From positions 1 through 32,670 of the forward strand of contig DIVD01000021.1 in the NCBI GenBank assembly GCA_002423245.1: a stretch of 32,670 nt of DNA, read 5' to 3'. This document shows positions 31,999 to 32,670 of the stretch, piece by piece (position 1 is the first letter of the stretch; every line of letters starts with the position of its first letter). The stretch is from Rhodobacteraceae bacterium UBA6141. Lineage in GTDB: Bacteria > Pseudomonadota > Alphaproteobacteria > Rhodobacterales > Rhodobacteraceae. The position numbers and the translations under genes were made by a program. The notes under the pieces are model-generated. The model ran no database searches, was not told the DNA's origin, and worked only from the letters and a program-made list of their open reading frames with translations.

Positions 31999-32670
31999 CT
32001 ACATGCGCTTGGCGACCTCTTCGAGCATGACTTCGGTCGCCCCGCCGCCGATGGCCTGAACGCGGGCATCGCGCGACATGCGTTCCACCGGCGTTTCCCG
32101 CATGTAGCCCATGCCGCCGTGGAACTGCACGCAGTCGTAAAGCACGGAGTTCACCAACTCGCCGCAATAGGCCTTGACCATCGAGACCTGCTTCACGCAG
32201 TCGAGGCCGGCCGCATCCAGCGCGGCGGCATGATAGACCAGTTGCCGCCCCGCCTCGATCCGGGTCTGGCAGTCCGCCAGCCGCTGGCGCACCGCCTGCT
32301 TGTCCCAGAGCACGCCGCCAAACGCCTTGCGCTGCCTGACGTAGTCCACCGTCATGTCCAGCGCGGTCTGCGCCTCGGCACAGGATACCGCCCCCAGCAC
32401 GATCCGCTCGTTCTGGAAGTTCTTCATCACCGAATAGAAGCCCCGGTTCACCTCACCCAGCACGTTCTCGGCGGGGACGCGCACATCCTCGAAGATCAGC
32501 TCGGCCGTGTCCGAGCACAGCCAGCCGGTCTTGTTCAGCGCCCGCCCGACCGAGAAGCCCGGCGTGCCCTTCTCGACGGCGAACATGGTGATCCCGCGCG
32601 AGCCCTTGGCGTCGGGATCGGTCTTGGCACCGACGAAATAGATATCGCCATGCACGCCGTTGGTGATGAA
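31999..32670 (-). CDS. acyl-CoA dehydrogenase, C-terminal part (cut by right edge)
   Basis: The C-terminal 223 or so residues of an FAD-dependent acyl-CoA dehydrogenase; the open frame continues through FITNGVHGDIYFVGAKT to the window edge, so the start lies outside. It has RGITMFAVEKGTPGFSVGR, a likely catalytic Glu in FQNERIVLGA at the LCAD/IVD helix-G position, the VQFHGGMGYM segment and a C-terminal IGGGATEVMLEEVAKRM, where Gly replaces the Y-E-G-T Glu, as expected for that type. It converges on fadH. Whether it belongs to the same regulon cannot be seen. Confidence 0.9.
   Translation of the reverse strand, partial: FITNGVHGDIYFVGAKTDPDAKGSRGITMFAVEKGTPGFSVGRALNKTGWLCSDTAELIFEDVRVPAENVLGEVNRGFYSVMKNFQNERIVLGAVSCAEAQTALDMTVDYVRQRKAFGGVLWDKQAVRQRLADCQTRIEAGRQLVYHAAALDAAGLDCVKQVSMVKAYCGELVNSVLYDCVQFHGGMGYMRETPVERMSRDARVQAIGGGATEVMLEEVAKRM

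Overview
The window is GC-rich, tightly packed DNA, and almost everything is coded on the minus strand. The strong GC bias at third codon positions, the Liv-type transporter/CoA-ligase operon style and the acyl-CoA gene content suggest an alphaproteobacterium, perhaps a member of the Rhodobacterales; this is inference, as no rRNA or marker gene is present. No tRNA, rRNA or CRISPR array was seen.

Layout, left to right. (1) 1-335: remnants of two different insertion sequences (IS5-type transposase fused to an IS21 IstA fragment). (2) 445-16455, one minus-strand operon. In transcription order it runs: an SDR oxidoreductase, livG, a long-chain-type acyl-CoA ligase, livH, livM, livF, SIX tandem paralogous periplasmic substrate-binding proteins (here SBP-A at 10021 to SBP-F ending at 2103), then two crotonase-family enzymes. 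One transporter core is therefore served by six receptors, with a CoA ligase embedded in the transporter genes. (3) 16887-18840: a CaiB-type CoA transferase and an AhpD-like CxxC protein. (4) 18951-29801, a second long minus-strand operon. In transcription order it runs: acyl-CoA dehydrogenase, enoyl-CoA hydratase-like protein, second acyl-CoA dehydrogenase, PaaK-type CoA ligase, biotin-dependent carboxylase beta and alpha subunits, HMG-CoA-lyase-like protein, SDR dehydrogenase, citryl-CoA-lyase-like protein. (5) 29893-31926, plus strand: a FadH-type 2,4-dienoyl-CoA reductase. (6) 31999 to the right edge: a truncated acyl-CoA dehydrogenase, minus strand.

The two large operons are tied together by a shared control site. 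A perfect 16-bp palindrome of the form TCTAAC-N4-GTTAGA lies between a TTGAYC -35 and a TAGATT -10, with identical geometry, upstream of the SDR (16497-16512) and of the first acyl-CoA dehydrogenase (29842-29857, also the fadH divergent region). A half-conserved copy sits before the CoA transferase (18109-18124). I infer one repressor, not encoded here, that senses a pathway acyl-CoA.

Inferred joint function: uptake of a family of related organic acids by a multi-receptor ABC importer, CoA activation, dehydrogenation/hydration, biotin-dependent carboxylation, then C-C cleavage by HMG-CoA-lyase-like and citrate-synthase-fold lyases. The logic resembles leucine (liu) and acyclic terpene (atu) catabolism, and no thiolase is present in the window. 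The actual substrate cannot be told from sequence alone. The most striking observations are the six-gene SBP array, which shows a two-gene duplication unit and mosaic ligand-site patches, and its co-regulation with the carboxylase/lyase operon.
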